A DNA stretch of 64,000 bases from Actinokineospora pegani (GTDB lineage Bacteria; Actinomycetota; Actinomycetes; Mycobacteriales; Pseudonocardiaceae). The stretch spans positions 1 to 64,000 of the forward strand of contig NZ_WHOL01000039.1 in NCBI RefSeq assembly GCF_009745975.1. Direction: 5' to 3'. Positions 42,554-50,687 of this stretch are shown piece by piece (the stretch's first letter is position 1; each line of letters opens with the position of its first letter). A model generated the notes under the pieces. The model made no database searches, was not told the DNA's origin, and saw only the letters and a program-made list of their open reading frames with translations. Both the position numbers and the translations under genes were made by a program.

Positions 42554-43600
42554 ATGCCCACTCTCACCACCCGCCGCAAGTTCGGCGCCCTGGCCCTCTC
42601 CGCCGTCCTCACCGCGTCGCTGTCGGGCTGCTTCGCCTCCGACACCGACGCCGCCGCCGGCCCCGAGTCCGGCTTCGACGCCATCCAGACCGCGGCCAAG
42701 GGCGAGGGCACCATCACCTGGTACACCTCGATCCCGGAGGCGGTCTCCACCGCCGCGGCCAAGGACTTCACCGAGCAGCACGGCATCCAGGTCGAGACGA
42801 TCATCCTCACCTCGGGCCTGCTGACCACCCGCTACTCCACCGAGCTGTCCTCGGGCAGCTCACCGGCCGACGTCGTCACCGTCGCCGACCCGCTGTTCTT
42901 CGCCGACGCGCTGAGCAAGCAGTGGATCGCGGAGTTCACGAAGGGCGACACGCCCGCCCTCGACGCCTGGCCCGCCGACTACACCAAGCAGAACGCCTAC
43001 GCCCTGGTGAACATCCAGCCCATCGGCGTCAGCGTCGACACCACCAAGGTCGACGTGGACAAGCTCAAGGCGTCCTGGGAGCACCTGCTCGACCCGGCCT
43101 TCCGCGGCCAGATGTACCTGGTCAACCCGACGAACGTGCCCAACTGGCTGGCGCACATGAACCTGCTGCGCTCCACCTACGGCGACGACTTCCTCAAGCG
43201 CCTCGGCGAGCAGCAGCCCAAGCTGGTCGACTCCTCGGTCCCCGGCACCCAGCAGGTCGCCGCGGGCGCGGGCGCGCTGGTCTACCCCGGCCTGTTCTCG
43301 GTCTCCAAGCCGCTGAGCGACAAGGGCGCCACGCTCGACACCGTCTTCCCGAGCCCGACCTCCGGGGTCGAGCAGTACGCGGCCATCTCCAAGGGCGCGC
43401 CGCACCCGAACGCCGCGCGGCTGTTCCTGGACTACCTGCTCACCGAGCGGGCGCAGAAGATCATCAACAAGGGCACCGGGTCGTCCCCGCTGGGTCCGCT
43501 GGAGGGAACCCTCCCGCTCCCCGAGGGCTACGTGACCCCCGACATCGCCGCCGCCCTGCAGGTCAAGGACGAGATCCTGGGCTTGATGAGCCTCAACTGA
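42554..43600 (+). CDS. ABC transporter substrate-binding lipoprotein, iron/phosphonate-type family 1
   Basis: 348 aa. Lipoprotein signal with lipobox LSGC (Cys26, after TTRRKFGALALSAVLTAS); twin Arg precedes the hydrophobic core, but it is not a clear Tat motif. The mature part is a class-F solute-binding protein like FbpA/AfuA or PhnS: EGTITWYTSIPEAVS, SSGSSPADVVTVADPLFF, VEQYAAISKGAPHPNAARLFLDYLL. Specificity (Fe3+, 2-aminoethylphosphonate, thiamine, polyamine) is not decided by sequence; the Tyr pair of Fe-binding FbpA proteins is not obvious. The linked catabolic genes favour an organic substrate. Confidence 0.88.
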   Translation: MPTLTTRRKFGALALSAVLTASLSGCFASDTDAAAGPESGFDAIQTAAKGEGTITWYTSIPEAVSTAAAKDFTEQHGIQVETIILTSGLLTTRYSTELSSGSSPADVVTVADPLFFADALSKQWIAEFTKGDTPALDAWPADYTKQNAYALVNIQPIGVSVDTTKVDVDKLKASWEHLLDPAFRGQMYLVNPTNVPNWLAHMNLLRSTYGDDFLKRLGEQQPKLVDSSVPGTQQVAAGAGALVYPGLFSVSKPLSDKGATLDTVFPSPTSGVEQYAAISKGAPHPNAARLFLDYLLTERAQKIINKGTGSSPLGPLEGTLPLPEGYVTPDIAAALQVKDEILGLMSLN

Positions 43601-43696
43601 GCCCCCGCCCCGCACGCCCGGCCCGGCGTGGCGGGGAGGGCGCCACCGAAGCGAAGCCGTCGCGAACAGCCACATGAGAAACCGAGGGAGTCGAGC

Positions 43697-44836
43697 ATGA
43701 CCAGGGCGTCCACCCACACCCGGCCGCGCACCGAGCCCGGCCAGGCCCCGGCTGGCATCGAGGTCCGCGCGCTGGGCAAGTACTTCACCGACGACCGGGG
43801 CGACCGGGTGGCCGCGGTGGACGACATCACGCTCACCGTCCGGCGGGGTGAGTTCCTGGTCCTGCTCGGCCCCAGCGGCTGCGGCAAGACCACGCTGCTG
43901 CGCTGCCTGGCGGGCCTGGAGACGCCGGACACCGGTGCGATCGACATGTCGGGCCGCACCGTGTTCGACGCCGCCGCCAAGGCCGACGAGGCCCAGCGGC
44001 AGGTCGGCATGGTGTTCCAGAGCTACGCGCTGTGGCCGCACATGACCGTCGAGCAGAACATCGCCTACCCGCTCACCACCGGCCCGCGCTCGTCGCGGCC
44101 GTCCAAGCCCGAGGTGACCGCGCGGGTCCAGGAGATGCTTGCGCTGATGCGGCTGACCGAGCAGGCCCAGCGCCGCCCCGGCCAGCTCTCCGGCGGCCAG
44201 CAGCAGCGCGTGGCCCTGGCCCGCGCCATCGCCGCGGGCAACGACGTCGTGCTCTTCGACGAGCCGCTGTCCAACATCGACGCCAAGGTCCGCGAGGCGC
44301 TGCGGCTGGAACTGCGGGTCATGCAGCGCAAACTCGGCTTCACCGCCGTCTACGTCACCCACGACCAGACCGAGGCCCTCGAGCTGGCCGACCGCATCGC
44401 CATCATGCGCGACGGCAAGGTCGTCCAGTTGGGCACCCCGGAGGACATCTACCGCGCCCCCGCCACCCGCTACGTCGCCGACTTCGTCGGCACCTCCAAC
44501 CTGCTGACCGCCACCCGCACCACCACCCCCGGCACCGTCGACACCGCCCTGGGCCCCATCGTCGCCACCGCCGTCCCCGACGGCGAGGCCCCGCTGACGG
44601 TCACCTCCCGGGCCCACGCCTGGCGGGTCGCCCGCACCGACCCCGGCGGCCCCAACTCCTGGTGCGCCACCATCGTGGGCCGCGCCTACCTGGGCTGGTA
44701 CACCGAGTTCGTCGCCGAGGTCGACGGCGTCCGCCTCCGCATCTGGGACGACCACGCCCCCGACGTCGCCGAGGGCGAGCAGGTCTGGATCTCGGTGGCC
44801 CCCGAGGACTGCCTGGTGGTGATCGAGGATGACTGA
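43697..44836 (+). CDS. ABC transporter ATPase, FbpC/PotA-like
   Basis: 379 aa; ATG 43697 has GAGGGAG 7 nt upstream. Walker A GPSGCGKTT, signature LSGGQQQR, Walker B VVLFDEPLSNID, switch YVTHDQTEALELAD. The C-terminal about 110 residues form a TOBE-like regulatory domain (GTSNLLTATRT...). It pairs with the double permease at 45530, but a 693-bp tract of repeats lies between them. Confidence 0.92.
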   Translation: MTRASTHTRPRTEPGQAPAGIEVRALGKYFTDDRGDRVAAVDDITLTVRRGEFLVLLGPSGCGKTTLLRCLAGLETPDTGAIDMSGRTVFDAAAKADEAQRQVGMVFQSYALWPHMTVEQNIAYPLTTGPRSSRPSKPEVTARVQEMLALMRLTEQAQRRPGQLSGGQQQRVALARAIAAGNDVVLFDEPLSNIDAKVREALRLELRVMQRKLGFTAVYVTHDQTEALELADRIAIMRDGKVVQLGTPEDIYRAPATRYVADFVGTSNLLTATRTTTPGTVDTALGPIVATAVPDGEAPLTVTSRAHAWRVARTDPGGPNSWCATIVGRAYLGWYTEFVAEVDGVRLRIWDDHAPDVAEGEQVWISVAPEDCLVVIEDD

Positions 44837-45533
44837 CCTCCCCACCCCCACCATCGGCACAGCCATCATCGAGGCCTGCCGCACCGCGTCGGCCACCAGC
44901 GCCCGCGCCCGGGTCCCCGCCCCGCGCCCCCCGCGCACCGACCCGGCACCACACCCCGACCAAGATCATCCGGCCCTGGGGACCCCCGAAATCCACGCTA
45001 CCCAGCGGGACCGACAATCCCGGCGAGTTGTCCACAGCCCGCGTCCCGCCCAAGCCCCCCAGGGCACACCGAACCCGGTCGCCCCCATCAAGACCGACGA
45101 TCCGCCCGCGCCCGCCCCGCACTCGGCTGCCTGGCCCGCCGAAACGAGCGGCCCGCAGACCCCCTCCACCCCGGCCGACCAAAATCATCCGGCGCCGGGG
45201 ACCCCCGATTTCCACGTTACCGAGGGGGACCGACGATCCCGGCGAGTTGTCCACAGCCCGCGTCCCGCCCAAGCCCCCCAGGGCACTCCGAACCCGGTCA
45301 TTCCCCTCGAGGCCGGCAACTCGCCCGCGCCTTCCCATACCCCACACCTGGCCGCGGACTCCGCGAGAACAAGCGCCCCACCAGCCACCTTTCGCGTCCC
45401 ACAAGCACTTCCAGCTCCGACTGAGCAAGATCATCCGGCGCTGGGGACCCCCGATTTCCACATTACCCAGCGGGTCCGACAATCCCCGCGAGTTGTCCAC
45501 ACCGCCCAAGCTCCCGAAGGTGGCGAGCGATGA
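44829..45533 (+). CDS. Repeat-encoded open frame between ATPase and permease, doubtful gene
   Basis: 234 codons. Its ATG overlaps the ATPase 3' end and its TGA overlaps the permease ATG (ATGA). It begins MTDLPTPT, like the permease start MTDLLERP, as though the permease start had been split by insertion. The translation is hydrophilic and Pro/Ala/Arg/His-rich and repeats DHPALGTPEIH, then SRRVVHSPRPAQAPQGTPNP, in each of the repeat units. No known domain. It may be only a spacer kept open so that ribosomes stay coupled to the permease gene. The opposite strand is also open through this tract. Confidence 0.25.
   Translation: MTDLPTPTIGTAIIEACRTASATSARARVPAPRPPRTDPAPHPDQDHPALGTPEIHATQRDRQSRRVVHSPRPAQAPQGTPNPVAPIKTDDPPAPAPHSAAWPAETSGPQTPSTPADQNHPAPGTPDFHVTEGDRRSRRVVHSPRPAQAPQGTPNPVIPLEAGNSPAPSHTPHLAADSARTSAPPATFRVPQALPAPTEQDHPALGTPDFHITQRVRQSPRVVHTAQAPEGGER
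44962..45080 (+). repeat. 119-bp repeat, copy 1
   Basis: From AAGATCATCCGG through GAGTTGTCCACAGCCCGC to CCGAACCCGGTC. Aligns to copy 2 without gaps and with about 15 mismatches. It starts 219 bp before copy 2. Confidence 0.85.
45181..45299 (+). repeat. 119-bp repeat, copy 2
   Basis: Same length as copy 1 (AAAATCATCCGG to CCGAACCCGGTC). The 41-bp stretch around CGGCGAGTTGTCCACAGCCC is identical to copy 1. Copy 3 starts 246 bp later; both distances are multiples of three. Confidence 0.85.
45427..45502 (+). repeat. 119-bp repeat, copy 3 (5' 76 bp only)
   Basis: AAGATCATCCGGCGCTGGGG to GCGAGTTGTCCACAC, then diverges; the downstream CCGCCCAAGC partly resembles the rest of the unit. It ends 27 bp before the permease ATG, so it carries no recognisable ribosome-binding site except GGTGGCGAGCG at the very end. 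Confidence 0.8.
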
Positions 45534-47296
45534 CCGACCTCCTCGAACGCCCCGCCCCCGCCGCGGAGCCCGCCCCGGCCAAGTCCCGGCGCAAGTGGCC
45601 GACCCCGCTGGTGTGGGTGAGCTGGGCGCTGGCCGCGGCCATGACCTACTTCATCGCCTTCCCGCTGATCAAGGCCGTGCTGAGCCTGTTCGGCGTCGCC
45701 ACCGCGACCACGGGCGCCGCCGACTCCACGTTCCTCAGCGTCGTCACCAGCGGTGAGACGCTGCAGGCGCTGCTCAACACCGCGATCCTGGTCGTCTGCG
45801 GCGGGGCGTTCGCGATCCTGGTCGGCGCCGGGTTCGCCTGGCTCAACGAGCGCACCGACGCCCGGGTCGGCTGGCTGGCCGAGGTGCTGCCGCTCGTATC
45901 GATGTTCGTGCCGTCGCTGGCCGCGGCGATCGGGTGGGTGTTCCTGCTCGACCCCGACATCGGCCTGCTCAACAGCCTCATGCGCACCGCGCTGGGCTGG
46001 GTCGGCATCGATGCCGCCAGTGGACCGCTCGACATCTACAGCTGGTACGGGCTCATCTGGTGCTACGGCGTGTTCCTCGTGCCGTTCGCCTACCTCGCCA
46101 TCTCCAACGGCCTGCAATCGCTCGACCCGTCGCTGGAAGAGGCCTCCCGGGTCTCCGGGGCCGGTCCGGTCAAGACGTTCTTCAAGGTCACCCTGCCCGC
46201 GCTCAAGCCCGCCCTGGGCAGTGCGGTCATGATCGTCATCGTGATGGGCATGGCGCTGTTCTCCATGCCGGTCATCATCGGCACCCGCGCCGGGATCGAC
46301 GTGCTCCCGGTCAAGATCGTCGAGGACGTCACCCAGACCTACCCCGTCGACCAGGTCTCCGCCCTGTCCCGCAGCGCGATGCTGCTGGTGATCGTGCTCA
46401 TCGCCGGGTACGTTCAGCGCAGGCTCGTCGGCGTCGGCAAGGGCAAGGGCCAGGCCTTCGCCACGATCGGCGGCAAGGGCAGCCGGGGCGGCGCGGTCAA
46501 GCTGGGCAAGCTCAAGGCCCCCGCCCGCGTGCTGATGTTCGGCTACCTCGCCGCGGCCGCCATCCTGCCGTTCCTGGGCCTGCTGTTCGTCTCGCTGCAG
46601 ACCTTCTGGTCCTCCGCGGTCGACTGGTCCGGCCTGTCGCTGGACGCCTACGACGCGCTGTTCGAGAAGCCGATCCTGTCCGAGGGCCTGAAGAACAGCA
46701 TGCTCCTGGCCGCCGGTTGCGCCACCGTGGTGGTCCTGTTCGCGATCATCATCACCCACTTCACCGAGGTCAAGGGCGGCAAGTCCGCCCGGGCGGTCGA
46801 CGGTGTGCTCAAGACCCCGGCCGCCATCCCGCACATCGTGTTCGCCATCGCGCTCATCGCCGCGTTCGGCGGGCCGCCGTTCGGGTGGAACGGCACCGCG
46901 CTGATCCTGGCCGCCGCCTACGTGGTCATGTACTTCCCGCAGGCCGCCATGTACTCCTCGGCGGCCGTGCACCAGATCGGGCGACCGCTGATCGAGGCGT
47001 CGCACGTGTCCGGGGCGGGCGACGCCAGGACGCTGCGGCGGGTGCTGGTGCCGCTGATGACCCCCGCGCTGATCTCCGGCTGGGCGCTGATCTTCGTGCT
47101 CATGGCGGGCGACATCACCGCATCGGCCATGCTGGCCAGCACCAACACCCCGGTCGCCGGGTTCGTGATGCTCGACCAGTGGTCGCACGGCAGCTACCCG
47201 ACCATCGCCGCGCTGGGCGTCGTGCTGACGCTCATCTCCACCTGCGTGGTCCTGGTCGCGCTGCGGGTCCGCAACAAGTTCCGGATCAACCGTTGA
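45530..47296 (+). CDS. ABC transporter permease, two fused modules (FbpB-like)
   Basis: 588 aa, about 12 predicted helices. Two binding-protein-dependent permease modules in one chain, each with an EAA loop: EEASRVSGAGPVKTFFKVTLP near residue 205 and EASHVSGAGDARTLRRVLVP near residue 490. This duplicated layout is typical of iron(III)/phosphonate/thiamine importers. ATG 45530 overlaps the end of the repeat frame. A basic, Gly/Lys-rich linker (GVGKGKGQAFATIGGKGS) joins the halves. Confidence 0.92.
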   Translation: MTDLLERPAPAAEPAPAKSRRKWPTPLVWVSWALAAAMTYFIAFPLIKAVLSLFGVATATTGAADSTFLSVVTSGETLQALLNTAILVVCGGAFAILVGAGFAWLNERTDARVGWLAEVLPLVSMFVPSLAAAIGWVFLLDPDIGLLNSLMRTALGWVGIDAASGPLDIYSWYGLIWCYGVFLVPFAYLAISNGLQSLDPSLEEASRVSGAGPVKTFFKVTLPALKPALGSAVMIVIVMGMALFSMPVIIGTRAGIDVLPVKIVEDVTQTYPVDQVSALSRSAMLLVIVLIAGYVQRRLVGVGKGKGQAFATIGGKGSRGGAVKLGKLKAPARVLMFGYLAAAAILPFLGLLFVSLQTFWSSAVDWSGLSLDAYDALFEKPILSEGLKNSMLLAAGCATVVVLFAIIITHFTEVKGGKSARAVDGVLKTPAAIPHIVFAIALIAAFGGPPFGWNGTALILAAAYVVMYFPQAAMYSSAAVHQIGRPLIEASHVSGAGDARTLRRVLVPLMTPALISGWALIFVLMAGDITASAMLASTNTPVAGFVMLDQWSHGSYPTIAALGVVLTLISTCVVLVALRVRNKFRINR

Positions 47297-48096
47297 TCGT
47301 CGACTCGCACGTCCACCTGTGGTCCCTCGACTCCCGACCGCAGCCGTGGATCCCCGCGGGCGACCTGCTCGACCGCGACTTCACCCCGGCCGACCTGGGC
47401 AGCGCCGCCCAGGCGGCCGGGGTGGGGCGGGTGGTCCTGGTCCAGGTCCTCAACCGCGCCGACGAGACCGCCGAGCACCTGGCCCTGGACGACCCCCTGG
47501 TCGCCGGGGTCGTCGGCTGGGTCGACCTGGCCCGGCCCGGCTCCTTCGCGGGCCTGGTCGGCGTGCGCCACCAGGCGCTCGCCGAGCCCGACCCGGCCGC
47601 CTGGGTGCTGCGCCACGACGTGCGCGCGGGCATGGCGCAGTTGGGCAAGCTCGGCCTGGTCTGCGACCTGATGCTGCGCCACCAGCACTTCGCCGCCGCC
47701 GAGGAGACCCTGCGGTCGGTCGACGGCGCGCGGTTCGTGCTCGACCACGCGGGCAAGCCGCCGATCGCCTCGGGCTGGGGCTCGGCGGAGTCGGGGGAGT
47801 GGGCCGCGGCGGTCACCTCCATCGCCCGCCGCCCCAACGCCCTGTGCAAGCTGTCCGGGCTGACCGTGCTGGCCGGTCCGGAGTGGACCGTCGCCGACCT
47901 CAAGCCCTACGCCGAGCACCTGCTGTGGGCCTTCGGCCCCCGGCGGCTGCTGTTCGGCTCGGACTGGCCGGTGTGCCTGCGCGCGGGGTCCTACCAGCGG
48001 ACCGTGGACGCCGCGCTGGAGCTGGTGTCGGGGCTGTCGTCGGCCGAGCGGGCGGCGGTCATGGGTGAGAACGCCGTCGCGGTCTACGGCCTGTGA
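47293..48096 (+). CDS. Amidohydrolase (amidohydro_2, lactonase-like)
   Basis: 267 aa; TTG 47293 overlaps the permease stop (TTGA). TIM-barrel metal hydrolase of the amidohydro_2 group (4-sulfomuconolactone hydrolase, rhamnonolactonase and relatives): N-terminal VDSHVHLW (metal His pair), FVLDHAGKPP, and C-terminal FGSDWPV (catalytic Asp). Likely opens a lactone or cleaves an amide of the compound imported by the ABC system. Confidence 0.88.
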   Translation: MIVDSHVHLWSLDSRPQPWIPAGDLLDRDFTPADLGSAAQAAGVGRVVLVQVLNRADETAEHLALDDPLVAGVVGWVDLARPGSFAGLVGVRHQALAEPDPAAWVLRHDVRAGMAQLGKLGLVCDLMLRHQHFAAAEETLRSVDGARFVLDHAGKPPIASGWGSAESGEWAAAVTSIARRPNALCKLSGLTVLAGPEWTVADLKPYAEHLLWAFGPRRLLFGSDWPVCLRAGSYQRTVDAALELVSGLSSAERAAVMGENAVAVYGL

Positions 48097-49451
48097 CGAC
48101 CCTGGGCTCGCGGCGCGGCGGCAGCGAGCGGGCCCTGCTGGTGGTGCTGGTCCTGGTCGTCGTCGTGGTGTCGCTGGTCAGCAGCCTCGGCGCGCCGCTG
48201 GTCCCGCTCATCGCCGCCACCCACGGGGTCTCCCTCTCGGCCGCCCAGTGGACGCTGACCGTCGCGCTGCTGGCGGGGGCCGTCGCGACGCCGGTCCTCG
48301 GCCGCCTCGGGGACGGGCGGTTGCGCCGCCCGGTCATCCTCGGGACGCTCGTCGCCGTTGTCGTCGGGTGCCTGCTGGGGGCGATGCCGCTGGGGTACGT
48401 CGGCCTGCTGGTCGGCCGCGCGCTGCAGGGTGTCGGGTTCGGCCTGATGCCGCTGGCGATGACGGTCGCGCGTGGACACCTGTCACCCGACCGGGTGCGC
48501 GGGGCGGTGGCGCTGCTGTCGGTGACCACGATCGCCGGGGTCGGGGTGGGCTACCCGATCAGCGGGGCGCTGTCGCTGTGGGGCGGGGTCCCGGCCAGCT
48601 ACTGGTTCGGCTTCGGCCTGGGGCTGGCGGTCCTGGCCGCCGCCTACTGGGTCCTGCCCACCGCCGAGGTCCCGCGCCGGGGGCGGCTCGACGTCGTGGG
48701 CGCCGTGCTGGTCGGGGTCGCGCTGACCTCGGTGCTGCTGGCCGTGGGGGAGGGGCTCTGGGTCCTCGGCGCGGTCGGGGCCGTGGTGTTCGGCGTGTTC
48801 GTGGTGTTCGAGCTGCGGGCGGCGCGCCCCTTGGTGGAGCTGCGCCTGCTGCGCCGCCGCCGGGTCCTCGTCGCCGACCTGACCGGCCTCGTCGCCGGGG
48901 TCGGGGTCTACCTGCTGATGTCGGCGGCCACCCGGGTCCTGCAGGAGCCCGGCGGTCTCGGCGCGTCGGTGCTGGTCGCCTCCTGCGCCATGGTCCCGTT
49001 CTCCGTCGTCAGCCTCCTGGCCTCCCGCCTGTCGGGCCTGCTCCGCGTGGACCAGGCCGTGCTGCTGCCGGTCGGCTGCCTGCTCTTCGCCGCCGCGATG
49101 GTCCTGTTCTGGTCCCAGCGCGACGCCGTGTGGCTGATCTTCGTCGTCCTCGGCGTCGCGGGCGCCGGGGCGGGCTGCACCTTCGCCGCCATGCCCGGCC
49201 TCATCGTCGACTCCGTCCCCACCACCGAGGTGGGCAGCGCCATCGGCGTCAACCAGGTCGTCCGCACCATCGGCTACTCCGGCGGCAGCGCCCTGTCCGC
49301 CGCCCTGCTGGCCCAAGGCGGCTACGACACCGTCGCCGCGGTGGGCGTCGCCGTCATGCTCACCGCCGCCGCCTTCAGCGCCTGGGCCGTGCTCCCCAGG
49401 TCAGCGGGCCCCCGCCCACCCCGCGACGAGCTGCTGGTGCTCGACCAGTGA
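48093..49451 (+). CDS. MFS transporter, EmrB-like (14-helix)
   Basis: 452 aa; GTG 48093 overlaps the amidohydrolase stop (GTGA). About 14 helices, with PVLGRLGDGRLRRPVI (motif A) and GVGVGYPISGALSLWGGV (motif C-like). Last gene in the uptake operon, so it may export a product or analogue of the substrate. DHA2-family assignment is by helix number and sequence flavour. Confidence 0.83.
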   Translation: MTTLGSRRGGSERALLVVLVLVVVVVSLVSSLGAPLVPLIAATHGVSLSAAQWTLTVALLAGAVATPVLGRLGDGRLRRPVILGTLVAVVVGCLLGAMPLGYVGLLVGRALQGVGFGLMPLAMTVARGHLSPDRVRGAVALLSVTTIAGVGVGYPISGALSLWGGVPASYWFGFGLGLAVLAAAYWVLPTAEVPRRGRLDVVGAVLVGVALTSVLLAVGEGLWVLGAVGAVVFGVFVVFELRAARPLVELRLLRRRRVLVADLTGLVAGVGVYLLMSAATRVLQEPGGLGASVLVASCAMVPFSVVSLLASRLSGLLRVDQAVLLPVGCLLFAAAMVLFWSQRDAVWLIFVVLGVAGAGAGCTFAAMPGLIVDSVPTTEVGSAIGVNQVVRTIGYSGGSALSAALLAQGGYDTVAAVGVAVMLTAAAFSAWAVLPRSAGPRPPRDELLVLDQ

Positions 49452-49484
49452 GCTTTGTCCGACCCCGTCGCTATGCTCCTGTCC

Positions 49485-49859
49485 ATGGCGGTGGACAGTG
49501 CGGCGCTCCTTCGGCTGGTAGACACCTTGGCCGAGGTGGAGCACGCCCAGAACGACAAGTACACCTCTTTCGCCGTCCGCGGCCGCAAATTCGGCTACCA
49601 CTGGCCCCGCACCCGCACCGCGGGCCTCAAGCAGACCCTCACCGAGCAATTGGCCCTCATCGCCGAACGCCCGGACGTCTTCGAGGAACAGTTCACCTGG
49701 GGCGGTTTCGGCTGGGTGGTGGTCCAACTCGACCTCATCGACCCAGACGAACTAGCCGAACTCCTCTACGAGTCCTGGCGCCTGACCGCCCCGCCAGACC
49801 TGGTCGAGGAATCCCCGGACTGGGCCACCACCCCACCCCAACTCAGGCCAACCCCATGA
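49485..49859 (+). CDS. MmcQ/YjbR-like protein
   Basis: 124 aa. MmcQ/YjbR (cyaY-like fold, DNA-binding-like) family: VEHAQNDKYTSFAVRGRKFGYHW and GGFGWVVVQLDLIDPDELAELL. ATG 49485 is preferred because TATGCT (49472-49477) ends 7 nt before it, a leaderless promoter. The frame is open to 49455. Molecular role of the family is not established. Its stop overlaps the Hsp15-like gene (ATGA). Confidence 0.83.
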   Translation: MAVDSAALLRLVDTLAEVEHAQNDKYTSFAVRGRKFGYHWPRTRTAGLKQTLTEQLALIAERPDVFEEQFTWGGFGWVVVQLDLIDPDELAELLYESWRLTAPPDLVEESPDWATTPPQLRPTP

Positions 49860-50236
49860 CCCCCAGAACCACCACCCGGGTAGACCGCTGGCTCTGGGCA
49901 GTCCGCCTCACCAAAACCCGCTCCGACGCCGCCGCCGCCTGCCGGGGCGGCCACGTCCGAGTCAACGACCGCCCAGCCAAACCCGCCACCCCGATCTCCC
50001 CCGGCGACACAGTCCGAGCCCGCATAGGCGACCGCACCCGCCTGGTGGAGGTCGTCCGCGTCATCGAGAAACGCGTAGGCGCCCCCGAAGCCGCCCTCTG
50101 CCTCATCGACAACTCACCACCGCCACCGTCCAAGGACCCGCTGCAGGCGCCGATCGCGCGCCGCGAACGCGGAGCCGGCCGACCCACGAAGCGCGAACGG
50201 CGAGTGCTGGACCAGTTCCGCGCTGGCTGGGAATAG
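49856..50236 (+). CDS. hslR: S4-domain RNA-binding protein, Hsp15-like
   Basis: 126 aa. S4 domain at 9-60: TRVDRWLWAVRLTKTRSDAAAACRGGHVRVN, followed by ISPGDTVRARIG; the basic C-terminal tail GRPTKRERRVLDQF is the Hsp15 (HslR) signature. E. coli Hsp15 binds free 50S subunits carrying nascent chains after heat shock. Translationally coupled to the YjbR-like gene. Confidence 0.9.
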   Translation: MTPRTTTRVDRWLWAVRLTKTRSDAAAACRGGHVRVNDRPAKPATPISPGDTVRARIGDRTRLVEVVRVIEKRVGAPEAALCLIDNSPPPPSKDPLQAPIARRERGAGRPTKRERRVLDQFRAGWE

Positions 50237-50687
50237 CAAGGCAGGCCCGTGGACTCCAAGCCCGCCTCGGACACGATCCGCAGCCCCGACTGAGCGGGTC
50301 AAAATCCATCTCGGTCCGAAGCGAATCTCTTTTCGACATGTTGCGAGCATCGCCGGATAGGGGAAAGACCCCGGCAGTGTAGAAATGGGAAAGGCCTTGG
50401 AATCGCGTCCTGGTTTCGTATCAAATCAGGACGGCCCACCTGTCCCGGCTTGCGCCGGGCGGGGTGTTGCGCCGCGTCAAGCTGACGCCGCGGGTCCCCG
50501 TTCCTGGCGCGGTGGGCGTTGTTGTGCGCGTCGGGTCGTAAGTGGGTGGGGTTTTTGATGGAAGGTGAGGGTGTTGCGATGTGCGCCTGATCGGTCGTTG
50601 CCCAGGTCTCGTTCGCGCTGCTAGCGTCGTCGGGCGGTCGGGGATTCGCTTTCTGTGCAACCGATTTCTGGGGACTGGGGCAAACAC
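50237..50687. other. Long intergenic leader region with hairpins
   Basis: 451 bp before the secreted-protein gene. Contains CGTCCTG (50406-50412) pairing with CAGGACG (50427-50433), then CCCGGC-TTGC-GCCGGG (50444-50459), and earlier a GGGG-AAAGA-CCCC hairpin near 50357-50370. These may be the hslR terminator and/or a structured 5' leader. No known riboswitch consensus was recognised. Confidence 0.45.

Noticed and set aside
44962-45502. CRISPR array
   Set aside because: Only three units, each about 119 bp and non-palindromic, with 100-127 bp between them; there are no cas genes.
44601-45509. Minus-strand 302-codon frame across the repeats as a gene
   Set aside because: It runs into the coding strand of the ATPase gene and its C-terminal third is Arg/Gly/Pro shadow text; openness on both strands follows from the repeat composition.
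50340-50465. c-di-AMP (ydaO) or other riboswitch in the leader of the secreted-protein gene
   Set aside because: Hairpins are present, but the conserved riboswitch core sequences are not.
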